A stretch of DNA of 15,570 bases. Source: SZUA-442 sp035461905 (GTDB taxonomy: Bacteria > Actinomycetota > Acidimicrobiia > Spongiisociales > UBA5794). The notes beneath the pieces were generated by a model. The model searched no databases and was not told the origin of the DNA. It worked only from the letters and a program-made list of their open reading frames with translations. The position numbers and the translations under genes were made by a program. Every line of letters begins with the position of its first letter. Positions within the stretch are counted from its first letter, which is position 1. The stretch covers positions 1 through 15,570 of the forward strand of contig DATHUV010000082.1 in the NCBI GenBank assembly GCA_035461905.1. Reading direction: 5' to 3'. Below are positions 1 through 6,858 of this stretch, one piece after another.

Positions 1-270
1 TGAAGACAAATCCGAGGACAAGCAGAAGCACCAAGACACCACTGCTCGGATCCTCGCCACTCTCGACGCTCGCGAAGTCGAGGAGCACTTGGGGTACGGC
101 GGATTGGGTTGCTGGCGCAGGCTGCGGGTCAGTATCGAGACGGTACCCGATTCGGTGCAGCTGTCGCGCGCCAACCGCGCCCCGAGCGCGCTCGGCGGTG
201 GTGAAACGCCGCACTGTGATCGCTGCCCAAGCAGTCGCTCGAGCACGAACTCAACCGGGCCGATCGGCTG
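1..270. other. Window edge without a confident gene; possible 3' remnant of an ORF
   Basis: The plus strand is open in one frame from base 2 to a stop at 356-358. The first roughly 35 residues (EDKSEDKQKHQDTTAR, then a segment containing LDAREVEEHLGY) look like charged, coding-type sequence. After that the frame turns Cys/Arg/Ser-rich and runs antisense over the end of the response regulator, so it is probably not coding there. The neighbouring plus frames stay open in parts, so a degraded or frameshifted tail of a gene starting outside the window is possible. I recognise no family. The segment also holds a 14-bp perfect palindrome at 182-195 and no clear terminator for the minus-strand operon that ends at 271. 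Confidence 0.2.
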
Positions 271-915
271 TCACCGGTTGATCGTGCGGTTTCGCGCCAG
301 CTGCGCGGCCCCTTTGCGATCTTGCACCTGCAGACGCGTGAGGATGGCTGACACGTAGTTGGCCACGGTCTTCACGGATATCCCGAGCCGTTCTGCGATG
401 GCACGGTTGTCGAGGCCGCCAGCGAGCAGCCCCAACACCTCCCGTTCTCGCTCTCGAAGCTCGGGAAAGGCGGTCGCAGACGGAGAAGCGACCCGTTGGG
501 CGCCTCCCGACGTCATCTGGCGGATGCGCGGGGCAACAGCAGACCCGATGACCATCGCTCCAGCAGCAACCGCCTCGATGGCTCGAAGAATCTCCGTTGG
601 TGGTGCGTCCTTGACGAGGTAACCGCGTGCACCCGCATCGAGGGCCCGCTCGATCACCATGTCATCGTGGAACATGGTCAGTACCAGCACCCTGACACTG
701 GGCCGGAGGGCGAGAAGGTCCGCGGTCACATCCGCGCCGTCACGGTCAGGTAACCCGATGTCCATGAGCACAAGGTCCGGTTCGCGGTCGAGCATCTCGA
801 TTGCCTCGGCTCCTGACGTCGCGTGCCCGATTACCTCCATACCGGCCGCATCGACGAGTGCGCTGAGACCGTCTCGATACACGGGATGGTCCTCGACGAT
901 GAGGAGCCTCACCAT
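271..915 (-). CDS. Two-component response regulator, NarL/FixJ (LuxR-HTH) family
   Basis: This 214-aa protein is the cytoplasmic output half of a two-component system. Residues 1-120 are a receiver domain: acidic pocket D9, phosphoacceptor D52 in the segment LMDIGLPDRDG, conserved T80 in the segment VLVLT, and K102 in YLVKD. Residues about 150-208 are a LuxR-type helix-turn-helix (LREREREVLGLLAGGL, then NRAIAERLGISVKTVANY), expected to bind promoter DNA as a dimer once D52 is phosphorylated. Length and domain order are normal for the family. The ATG start overlaps the end of the upstream kinase gene by 7 nt (909-915), which implies translational coupling and makes the partner assignment very likely. 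The regulated genes cannot be told from the sequence; autoregulation of this operon is an untested possibility. Confidence 0.95.
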   Translation of the reverse strand: MVRLLIVEDHPVYRDGLSALVDAAGMEVIGHATSGAEAIEMLDREPDLVLMDIGLPDRDGADVTADLLALRPSVRVLVLTMFHDDMVIERALDAGARGYLVKDAPPTEILRAIEAVAAGAMVIGSAVAPRIRQMTSGGAQRVASPSATAFPELREREREVLGLLAGGLDNRAIAERLGISVKTVANYVSAILTRLQVQDRKGAAQLARNRTINR

Positions 916-2699
916 CCGTGCACCCCTCGTGTCGGCAAGGTGACGGAGACCTTCGTGCCCCCGAACTCGCGAACGCCGATTTCGCTCGTGCCGCCCAATT
1001 CCTGGGCGCGGTCCATGATGGAACGTAGGCCCACACCTCGAGCATGTTCCGACGGGATCCCGCGGCCGTCGTCTGTCACGTGCACATGCAGTTGGCCATT
1101 ACGGCCCAACAGCGCTATCCAGCAGTTGGTGGCGTCGGCATGTCTACGGACGTTGGTGACGGCTTCCTGAACGATGCGGAGCGCGGCGAGTTCCACCGCG
1201 GCCGACATCGGCGAGGGCAAGCTGTCGACTTCGATCTCGACCTGCAAGTCTGGATCCGAATCGGTTGCCAACCTGGCACGGATGGCGGCCTCGAGCCCGT
1301 GGTCGTCGAGGACCGGAGGGCGCAGATTGTGGGCGATCTCGCGTACTTGGGCGATTGCTCCCTGGATGCCTTCCTGGAGATCGGCATACAGACGTTGGAT
1401 GCGTTCGTTCTCGACATGATCCAGGGACGCCGCTGCGGCCGCTCGGAGACCGAGACCTGCCAGTGTCGGGGCGAGGTCGTCGTGCAGGTCGCGGCGGAGG
1501 CGGCGCCGTTCCTCCTCGCGGGTAAGGACCAGTCGCTCGCGAGCCATCGACAGTTCCTGCAAGGTGCGCGCGCTGTGCAGGGCCGGAGCTGCGGCCACTG
1601 CAAGCCGGTCCACCGCGGCGCGGTCCCGGGCAGCGAGAGCGACGTCACCTGACCGCGGGACGACGAGGATCGCCCCAATAGCTGATCCCAGATAGGTGAC
1701 CGGGAAACGCTCGAGCGCGGGATCCGACGACTCCCCTGGTGCGACGCCGGCCTCGGCGGCGACGGCACCGTCCAAGCAGACGGCGGCATAGGGTAGGGCA
1801 AGCCCTTCGGCGACGGTCTGTGCGACGACCCTCGCGACGTCCTCGGCGTTGACCGAGGTCTCGAGCCGCTGTCCGAGAATCGAGACTGCTGACGATGCGT
1901 CTCGGCCATACACGACTCTCGTTGCCGAGCGACGCACAAGCCACCGCGCCGGTAGCACCAGGAGGATTGCTGTGAAGGCGGCCCATGTTGGGCCGATGGT
2001 CGGCCGGACGAGGAAGTAGGCCCATCCGACGAGGAGACCAACGCCACAGAACACGATGAGGACATGGAGCACCTCGTCGATTCGGCCGCGGTCTCCCATC
2101 CGGAGTCCGATTGCTCCAGATATCGGTACCAGCCATATCGCGATGAGGCTGGCTGCGCCATACCAGGACTCCTCGAACAGCACCGGATCCAGAGCCGTCG
2201 TGGACACGATGACACCAAGACCCACGAACAGAGATACCGCCGGTACCAGACCTACGAGCAGCCACTTCGTCGCCTGCCGCTCCGGGACGGTTGACCGGCG
2301 TTGGAACCGCCACACCTGCGACGCAACGCCGATACCGAATGCCGAGATGAATGCCACGACACGGATGGTCTCGGGGACCGATGGCACCAGGGCGAGGACG
2401 ACCAACACGATGCTCGAACCCAGAATCCATCGGGTCCACGGCGGTGCCGGTTGGCCATCGGGAAACGTGAACAGCATCAACAACCATGCCACCATCGCAG
2501 TCGTCAGTAGCCAGCTCGGGGGTCCGGTCGTCCGGCCAAGCTGGTCCGGCATCGCGGTGCCGATATTCGTGAGGAGAATCCCTGCCAGACCAACCTCAAC
2601 CCAGGGACGCAGCGGTTCGCGTTGGAGCGCGGTTGCGAGGAGACCTGCTGCCAAGGACACGGCCATCAAGATGAGAAACGCGACCACGAGCGGACCCAT
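909..2699 (-). CDS. Membrane sensor histidine kinase, NarL/DesK type (HisKA_3)
   Basis: This 596-aa protein should autophosphorylate on a histidine and pass the phosphate to the regulator encoded immediately downstream. Residues 1-255 contain about seven or eight hydrophobic segments (for example 5-25, 65-80, 92-108, 146-168, 182-200, 210-231, 238-250) with no large extracellular loop, which suggests sensing in or near the membrane. Residues about 270-380 resemble a GAF-like domain. The dimerization/phosphoacceptor helix has H406 in RRDLHDDLAP. The ATPase part shows N-box N516 (QEAVTN), G1 box DDGRGIP at 543-549 and G2 GVGLRS at 555-560. The usual family motif is LHDGLGP; here it reads LHDDLAP, a mild variant. 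The ATG lies 6 nt after the stop of the preceding membrane-protein gene. The ligand is unknown. Confidence 0.95.
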   Translation of the reverse strand: MGPLVVAFLILMAVSLAAGLLATALQREPLRPWVEVGLAGILLTNIGTAMPDQLGRTTGPPSWLLTTAMVAWLLMLFTFPDGQPAPPWTRWILGSSIVLVVLALVPSVPETIRVVAFISAFGIGVASQVWRFQRRSTVPERQATKWLLVGLVPAVSLFVGLGVIVSTTALDPVLFEESWYGAASLIAIWLVPISGAIGLRMGDRGRIDEVLHVLIVFCGVGLLVGWAYFLVRPTIGPTWAAFTAILLVLPARWLVRRSATRVVYGRDASSAVSILGQRLETSVNAEDVARVVAQTVAEGLALPYAAVCLDGAVAAEAGVAPGESSDPALERFPVTYLGSAIGAILVVPRSGDVALAARDRAAVDRLAVAAAPALHSARTLQELSMARERLVLTREEERRRLRRDLHDDLAPTLAGLGLRAAAAASLDHVENERIQRLYADLQEGIQGAIAQVREIAHNLRPPVLDDHGLEAAIRARLATDSDPDLQVEIEVDSLPSPMSAAVELAALRIVQEAVTNVRRHADATNCWIALLGRNGQLHVHVTDDGRGIPSEHARGVGLRSIMDRAQELGGTSEIGVREFGGTKVSVTLPTRGVHGW

Positions 2700-2705
2700 G
2701 ACATA

Positions 2706-3125
2706 TCATGCCTCGGTCCGGAGGCCCTGCGCAACCATCACGCTGACTGCCGTTCCCACCACGATCAGCCCGACGACGAAGATGATCAAGCCGTCGGGGG
2801 CATCAGGAAGGAACAGCAGCAGAACCGCCCCCCATGCCTCGGCCAGCCGGGACACCACGACTGCGATGATCGCCCACCTGGCGAATCTCCACGCGGGAAT
2901 CAGGGCGGCCAACGTGATAGCACCGAATGCCACCAGGCTGACACTCACCCACGTCGGCTGCGGCGCCAGTGTCGGGTCCGTCTGCCCGAACGTTGGGTCG
3001 GAGAGCGTCCCCACCCCGTTGATCAGGTTGAAGAGGCCCATCAGCCCAGCGATCACCAGCCCGATCCTGAACCAGATTCGGCGAGATCGAGGGAGCGAGG
3101 GAGCGAGGGGTGAAGCATTTGACAT
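2706..3125 (-). CDS. Small four-helix membrane protein, first gene of the two-component operon
   Basis: I do not recognise a family for this 139-aa protein. It has four predicted membrane helices (residues about 18-38, 60-78, 83-106 and 111-131) with a basic N-terminus (PRSRRIWFR) that suggests a cytoplasmic N-end. The start is ATG 3125, because AGGAAGG lies 7 nt upstream at 3133-3139; an in-frame ATG at 3173 would add 16 mostly basic and polar residues ahead of that ribosome site and is less likely. It is followed after 6 nt by the histidine kinase, so the three genes are probably one transcript. A role as accessory sensor or signal transmitter for the kinase is an inference from position only; it could also be a target that is merely co-transcribed. 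Confidence 0.8.
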   Translation of the reverse strand: MSNASPLAPSLPRSRRIWFRIGLVIAGLMGLFNLINGVGTLSDPTFGQTDPTLAPQPTWVSVSLVAFGAITLAALIPAWRFARWAIIAVVVSRLAEAWGAVLLLFLPDAPDGLIIFVVGLIVVGTAVSVMVAQGLRTEA

Positions 3126-3132
3126 GTTGCAT

Positions 3133-3139
3133 CCTTCCT
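3133..3139 (-). promoter_or_regulatory. Ribosome binding site deciding the start at 3125
   Basis: Read on the minus strand this is AGGAAGG, followed by a 7-nt spacer and ATG. It is one of the few strong Shine-Dalgarno sites in the window, and it selects the shorter start for the small membrane protein. Confidence 0.75.
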
Positions 3140-3417
3140 GTCGGCGGCGGGATTGTCGGGCTCGCTTGCTCATGTGACCCGCCCGAACCCACAGCGCCGT
3201 CGGAGCGTCACCGTATGCGGCACCTATCCCAGGAAGACAGAGTCATTCCTTCCGAATCTTTGGGAATCTCGCCCGGGAACCGTGGAGATGGGTTACCCGA
3301 TCGCAACCGGCATGTGAGGCTCCCGACCGGGAAAACTGTCCGTGCATGAGCCAAGCCCTTCCAGTAGGTTCGGTGCGGGGCGGAGAAGGCAGCCCCACGC
3401 GATCAAAAGGGGTGCGT
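3140..3417. other. Divergent intergenic region; no convincing promoter
   Basis: This stretch separates the minus-strand two-component operon from the plus-strand beta-propeller gene and must contain promoters for both. I found no clear -35/-10 pair. Candidate regulatory structure is limited to a direct repeat GAATCT at 3254-3259 and 3264-3269 (10-bp step), the small inverted repeat ATTC-N5-GAAT at 3245-3257, and CCCGACCGGG near 3333. AAAAGGGG at about 3405-3412 serves as ribosome site for the plus-strand gene. Confidence 0.4.
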
Positions 3418-5154
3418 ATGGGGAATCTCTTCAAACGGGTCGTCCCGCTGTTCATGGTGGTTGCTTTGCTGGCGGTGCCTGCGACGGCCGGCGCGGTAAC
3501 GGGATTCACCGGTCCGGTGTTCGGCCTGGGCACGTCGGACGGCGGTGCAGTGCTCGTCGCCGATGTGGGTGCAGGCATCAGGACCCTGCAGGGGAATGTG
3601 ATCCAATCGACGATCCCACTCCCGGGGGTGACCGCCGTGAGTTCGGCCGGTCCCAATCTCCTCTGGGCAACCACGGGAGCGGGAGACGATCCCCAGTCCG
3701 ACACAGGGCAAGCCGTCCATCGCGTCGTCGACGGCGTACCGACGATGGTGGCGAACCTGTTCGAGTTCGAGGAGACCAACAATCCGGACGGTGAGGATCC
3801 CTTCGACTCGAACCCCTACGACATCGAGGCGCTCGGCTCCGAGAGTGCCCTCGTGGTCGATGCCGGAGCCAATGCTCTCCTCGAGTTCGATTCGAGCGGC
3901 ACGGGCGAGGTGATCGCCGTGTTCCCTGATGAACTCGTGTCGACGGAGAACATCCAGTCACTCGCGGGGTGCCCCGGTTCGGGAGCACCATTCTGCGGAT
4001 TCCCCGACGAGATGCCTGCACAGGCGGTCCCGACGAGCGTCGCCATCGGCGCGGACGGCTCCTACTACGTCGGCGAGTTGAAGGGCTTCCCCGGACCGAC
4101 GGGTGAGTCGAACATCTGGCGAATCGATCCGTCCGCCTCGAATGCAGCATGCCCGAGCGTCGACTGCGTCAAACTGTTCGACGGAGGCTTCACGTCGATC
4201 ATCGATCTCGCGTTCCACGACGGACGGCTCTATGTCGCAGAGATGGACGAGCAGAGCTGGGCTGCGGTCGAGATCTTCGAAAGTGGCGTAGGAGGCACGA
4301 TCAGTTCGTGCGACGTCGTCACGAAGGAGTGCGAGATCGTGCGAACAGGCATCCCGATGCTGACGGCAATCACGTTCGACGGCAACGGGACCCTGTGGGC
4401 AAGCCGGAATACGCTCGTTCCCGGTGCTGCGGAGGTCTTCGCCATCCATGTCTCGATGCCAATGATGGGGTTGGTTGACACCTCACAGGGATCATGGACG
4501 GTCCCGACGAGTGCCCCGGCGTTCTTCTACGGGAACCCCGGAGACTTCCCGATGATGGGCGACTGGAACTGTGACGGTATCGACACGCCCGGCCTCTACC
4601 GGCAGTCTGACGGCTTCGTGTACCTGCGAAACAGCAACACGCAGGGTGTCGCCGACATCCGGTTCTTCTTCGGCAACCCGGGAGATGTCCCAATCGTGGG
4701 AGACTTCAACGGGGATGGCTGTGACACGGTGTCGCTCTATCGACCGGAGACCAGCGAGGTGTTCGTCATCAACGCGTTGGGCGCCAACGACGGAGGCCTC
4801 GGGGCTGCGGAGTCGAGCTTCGTGTTCGGCGATCCTGGGGATGTCCCATTCGTCGGGGACTTCGACGGAGACGGCACGGACACCGTCGGCCTCCATCGTG
4901 CCTCGACCGGGTTCGTCTACTTCCGGAACTCGTTGACGACGGGCAACGCAGACAACTCGTTCTACTGGGGCGATCCAGGCGACGTCGTATTCGCGGGCGA
5001 CTGGGACAACGACGGTGTCGACACGCCCGGCCTGTTCCGGGCGTCGGACTCGACGTTCTACTGGACGAACTCGAACGCTGCCGGCACAGCAGACGGATCG
5101 GCCACGGTGACGGTCACAGGAACCCCGTATCCGGTCACTGGCCACTTCGGCTGA
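3418..5154 (+). CDS. Secreted ScyD/ScyE-family beta-propeller protein with C-terminal FG-GAP-like calcium repeats
   Basis: This 578-aa protein begins with a Sec signal peptide (KR at 6-7, hydrophobic 8-20, likely cleavage after ATAGA at 26). Residues about 28-360 resemble the ScyD/ScyE family seen in actinobacteria and cyanobacteria: blade-like segments such as VLVADVGAG, NPYDIEALG, LVVDAGANALLEF, PTSVAIGADGSYYVGEL, IIDLAFHDGRLYVAEM and ITFDGNGTLWAS. Residues 369-578 are four repeats of 47-64 aa, each opening F-x-x-G-(N/D)-P-G-D and carrying a calcium-loop core (DWNCDGID, DFNGDGCD, DFDGDGTD, DWDNDGVD). ATG 3418 is preferred over an upstream ATG at 3346, because AAAAGGGG lies 5 nt before it and the signal peptide begins there. 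No sortase, lipobox or membrane anchor is seen, so it is probably released or loosely surface-bound. The substrate is unknown; nothing nearby suggests scytonemin synthesis. Confidence 0.85.
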   Translation: MGNLFKRVVPLFMVVALLAVPATAGAVTGFTGPVFGLGTSDGGAVLVADVGAGIRTLQGNVIQSTIPLPGVTAVSSAGPNLLWATTGAGDDPQSDTGQAVHRVVDGVPTMVANLFEFEETNNPDGEDPFDSNPYDIEALGSESALVVDAGANALLEFDSSGTGEVIAVFPDELVSTENIQSLAGCPGSGAPFCGFPDEMPAQAVPTSVAIGADGSYYVGELKGFPGPTGESNIWRIDPSASNAACPSVDCVKLFDGGFTSIIDLAFHDGRLYVAEMDEQSWAAVEIFESGVGGTISSCDVVTKECEIVRTGIPMLTAITFDGNGTLWASRNTLVPGAAEVFAIHVSMPMMGLVDTSQGSWTVPTSAPAFFYGNPGDFPMMGDWNCDGIDTPGLYRQSDGFVYLRNSNTQGVADIRFFFGNPGDVPIVGDFNGDGCDTVSLYRPETSEVFVINALGANDGGLGAAESSFVFGDPGDVPFVGDFDGDGTDTVGLHRASTGFVYFRNSLTTGNADNSFYWGDPGDVVFAGDWDNDGVDTPGLFRASDSTFYWTNSNAAGTADGSATVTVTGTPYPVTGHFG

Positions 5155-5167
5155 TCGATCGGTCGAA

Positions 5168-5204
5168 GGAGGAGCCCGGCAACCACAAGGTGCCGGGCTC
5201 CTCC
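5168..5204 (+). terminator. Strong hairpin after the beta-propeller gene
   Basis: A perfect 14-bp inverted repeat (GGAGGAGCCCGGCA and its complement) surrounds a 9-nt loop and begins 13 nt after the stop codon. No T-run follows, as is common in high-GC actinobacteria, so intrinsic termination is probable but not certain. Its presence also argues against starting the next gene at the GTG inside the hairpin. Confidence 0.75.
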
Positions 5205-5231
5205 GCGCGTGGGACACGTAGGGTTATCGGG

Positions 5232-5837
5232 ATGACGTCAACGGCTGATCTCGAACCCCCCGGTTCTCCGAACGGAAAGGAGATCCTCGTTCCGCGCAGT
5301 CGCCAGGCATGGCGCAGGTGGCTCGCATCGAACCACGAGAGGAACGAAGGTCTGTGGATCGTCTACCGCAAGAAGTCGAGCAGCCTCGAGGGACCCGTCT
5401 ATGACGATCTGGTCGAGGAAGCCCTGTGCTTCGGATGGATCGACAGCACGACCCGTCGCGTCGACGGCGACAGGACGGTGCAGTGGTTCTCGCCTCGCAG
5501 ACCCGGAGGGTTGTGGTCAGCGCTCAACAAGGAGCGCATCGCACGGCTCACCCAGCAGGGTCAGATGACTGAGGTCGGCCAGGCCGCGATAGATGAGGCC
5601 AAAGCCAATGGCTCGTGGTCCCAGACCGACTCGGTTGATGCCCTCGTCGTGCCACCGGATCTCCAGGTGGCACTCGATGCCGTTCCCGGAGCGACCGCTG
5701 CGTACGTCGGCATCGCCGATTCGACCAAGAGGCAGTACCTGTGGTGGATCCACTCCGCCAAACGGCCGACGACCCGTGCGACTCGAATCGAGGAGACCGT
5801 TCGGAGGCTCGCGTCGGGCCGGACCGACTTCGTGTGA
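5232..5837 (+). CDS. YdeI/OmpD-associated (OmdA) family protein
   Basis: This 201-aa soluble protein is recognised from the order of family motifs: an N-terminal W-R-x-W-L-x-x-N-H segment (about 26-33), GLWIVYRKK (about 40-48), YDDLVEEALCFGWIDS (about 57-72), WFSPRRPGG and WSALNKERIARL (about 85-106), then AIDEAKANGSW (about 119-129). The C-terminal part has the KRQYLWWIHSAKR segment. The family carries names such as bacteriocin-protection protein, but its biochemical role is not established, and I do not assign one. ATG 5232 is chosen because the alternative GTG at 5190 sits inside the terminator stem; a weak AGGG lies upstream of the ATG. It appears monocistronic, preceded by a terminator and followed by a convergent lipoprotein gene. 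Length is normal for the family. Confidence 0.85.
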   Translation: MTSTADLEPPGSPNGKEILVPRSRQAWRRWLASNHERNEGLWIVYRKKSSSLEGPVYDDLVEEALCFGWIDSTTRRVDGDRTVQWFSPRRPGGLWSALNKERIARLTQQGQMTEVGQAAIDEAKANGSWSQTDSVDALVVPPDLQVALDAVPGATAAYVGIADSTKRQYLWWIHSAKRPTTRATRIEETVRRLASGRTDFV

Positions 5838-5978
5838 TCGCCCAGCCCGTACCTGTAGGGCGGCATCCACAGCCGTATGATCGAGCCGTACCCGTGCCCA
5901 GATCCTCATCCGCGGCACTCAGTTCGTCGTGGCAGGGCTGATCAGTGACGGTGCCCATGCCGTCAAACGGGCTGAGGG

Positions 5979-6323
5979 TCAGCCTCCGCCGGTTAGTGGA
6001 AGCACTACGAGACGACACTCTGGTCGCTCGGGGCTGTTGCCATCCTCAAGCTGGACTGCGTGTGCGCGCAGTTCCTCGACGATCGCCACTGCGTCCCCGT
6101 AGGTGTCACTCACTTCCGACTCGATGCGATCAGCAAGCGAGCGAATAGCGTTGACGTTGCCCTCATCGATGTCCGCACTCGCATCCTCGCAGAGCTCATT
6201 GATGCGGGCTCGCATACCTGCGGGTGTTCCGAAGGTCTCAGAAGACTCAGCACAGCCGACCAGAAGTACGCTCATCATCACAACAACGGCCACGGGTCCA
6301 CTGGTCAAACGTCGGTGTCTCAC
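5979..6323 (-). CDS. Small predicted lipoprotein, hypothetical
   Basis: From GTG 6323 this gives 114 aa with a clean lipoprotein signal: basic RHRR at 2-5, hydrophobic VAVVVMMSVLLVG at 11-23 and lipobox LVGC with the lipidated cysteine at 24. The mature part is about 90 aa, acidic and probably helical (NELCEDASADID, SLADRIESEVSD, AVAIVEELRAHA), with two cysteines (in NELC and RPEC) that could form a disulfide, and a Gly-rich end. I recognise no family. In-frame GTGs at 6350 and 6341 also exist; 6323 is preferred because it gives the most compact signal peptide and because a -10-like CATACT (minus strand, 6332-6337) lies 8 nt before it. The protein should sit on the outer face of the cytoplasmic membrane. 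Confidence 0.7.
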   Translation of the reverse strand: MRHRRLTSGPVAVVVMMSVLLVGCAESSETFGTPAGMRARINELCEDASADIDEGNVNAIRSLADRIESEVSDTYGDAVAIVEELRAHAVQLEDGNSPERPECRLVVLPLTGGG

Positions 6324-6383
6324 AAGTCGCGAGTATGACACACCGGGCACTGCGCGGGACGCAGTCGATGCGGAGGCGCTCTT

Positions 6384-6490
6384 CCGTCTCTCCCCGCGGG
6401 AGAGACGCGGAGCGAAGCAACGCAGAGAGGGCCACCCTTCCCGTCTCTCCCCGCGGGAGAGACGCGGAGCGAAGCAACGCGGAGAGGGCC
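6384..6490. repeat. Two tandemly spaced copies of a 50-bp palindromic repeat
   Basis: Copy 1 is 6384-6433 and copy 2 is 6441-6490. They are identical at 49 of 50 positions (A at 6424, G at 6481) with a 57-bp period. Each copy has a 10-bp inverted repeat CGTCTCTCCC with a 3-nt centre (arms 6385-6394/6398-6407 and 6442-6451/6455-6464), followed by GCGAAGC at 6412-6418 and 6469-6475, a sequence known to fold into an unusually stable DNA mini-hairpin. A further CCCTCTCTGC at about 6533-6542 matches the end of copy 1 in inverse orientation. The pair lies in the divergent region between the lipoprotein and the YtxH-like gene. It looks like a dispersed REP-type intergenic element. Confidence 0.9.
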
Positions 6491-6597
6491 GTAGGTCACC
6501 GACTCGCGCCCAACGTAGGAAACAACATCATCCCCTCTCTGCCCTCCAGGCAAGGCTCCGAATGGAGCTGCACGACGGATTGGGACCGGGCGTGTGC

Positions 6598-6603
6598 GAC
6601 AAT
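6598..6603 (+). promoter_or_regulatory. Probable -10 element of a leaderless transcript
   Basis: GACAAT lies exactly 6 nt before ATG 6610, so transcription would begin at or next to the start codon. No Shine-Dalgarno is present and no clear -35 is seen. The same spacing recurs before dnaG and the pterin dehydratase gene. Confidence 0.5.
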
Positions 6604-6609
6604 CGATGC

Positions 6610-6858
6610 ATGCGATTCAAGCTGGGTCTGGTCATCGGGTTCGTCATCGGCTTCGCCGTCGGCGCACGAGCAGGCAAGGAGCGCTACGACAGGCTCGTGG
6701 CCGGCATCCGAGAGGCGTTGCAGCACGATTCGGTTCAGGGTGCCATCGACGTCACGGAACGCTCGACACGGCGCACCAGGGCCGCTGCCGGCGCAGGTTT
6801 GGTGTCGGCCGCACGAAAGGTGCGCGAGCGGGCCACGAACCCGTCCTCCGGCGCCTGA
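6610..6858 (+). CDS. Small YtxH-like membrane-anchored protein
   Basis: This 82-aa protein starts MRFKLGLVIGFVIGFAVGARAGKERY: one N-terminal glycine-rich hydrophobic helix (about 4-20) followed directly by the basic ARAGKERYDR segment typical of YtxH-type small proteins. The rest is a charged, probably helical tail (residues 23-70) and a short disordered end. It should be anchored in the cytoplasmic membrane with the tail in the cytoplasm. Its function is unknown. The second of two overlapping ATGs (6606 and 6610) is the correct one, since only this frame gives the membrane helix. The stop codon at 6856-6858 directly abuts the stop codon of the convergent sigma-factor gene, leaving no room for a separate terminator. 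Confidence 0.75.
   Translation: MRFKLGLVIGFVIGFAVGARAGKERYDRLVAGIREALQHDSVQGAIDVTERSTRRTRAAAGAGLVSAARKVRERATNPSSGA

Noticed and set aside
182..195. 14-bp perfect palindrome CCGAGCGCGCTCGG
   Set aside because: It has no loop, no repeat elsewhere in the window and no nearby promoter; such GC palindromes arise by chance in this base composition.
2056..3177. A 373-codon plus-strand open frame opposite the histidine kinase
   Set aside because: It is antisense to a clearly coding kinase with all catalytic boxes, and its Thr/Arg/Pro-rich composition is typical of a high-GC mirror frame.
3346..3417. Upstream ATG for the beta-propeller protein
   Set aside because: It would place 24 polar residues before the signal peptide; the internal ATG has a good ribosome site.
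4492..5217. A 241-codon minus-strand frame opposite the calcium-repeat region
   Set aside because: It is the mirror of the repeats in the secreted protein; the Val/Arg/Glu-rich text has no domain and the start would lie in the terminator hairpin.
5190..5231. Upstream GTG start for the YdeI-family gene
   Set aside because: The codon sits inside the right half of the 14-bp terminator stem, and the extra 14 residues match no family feature.
5945..5964. Hairpin with TGACGG/CCGTCA arms between the YdeI gene and the lipoprotein gene
   Set aside because: Arms are only 6 bp with an 8-nt loop and no T-run, too weak to call a terminator.
6384..6490. CRISPR array
   Set aside because: There are only two copies with a 7-bp gap, no unique spacers and no cas gene in the window.
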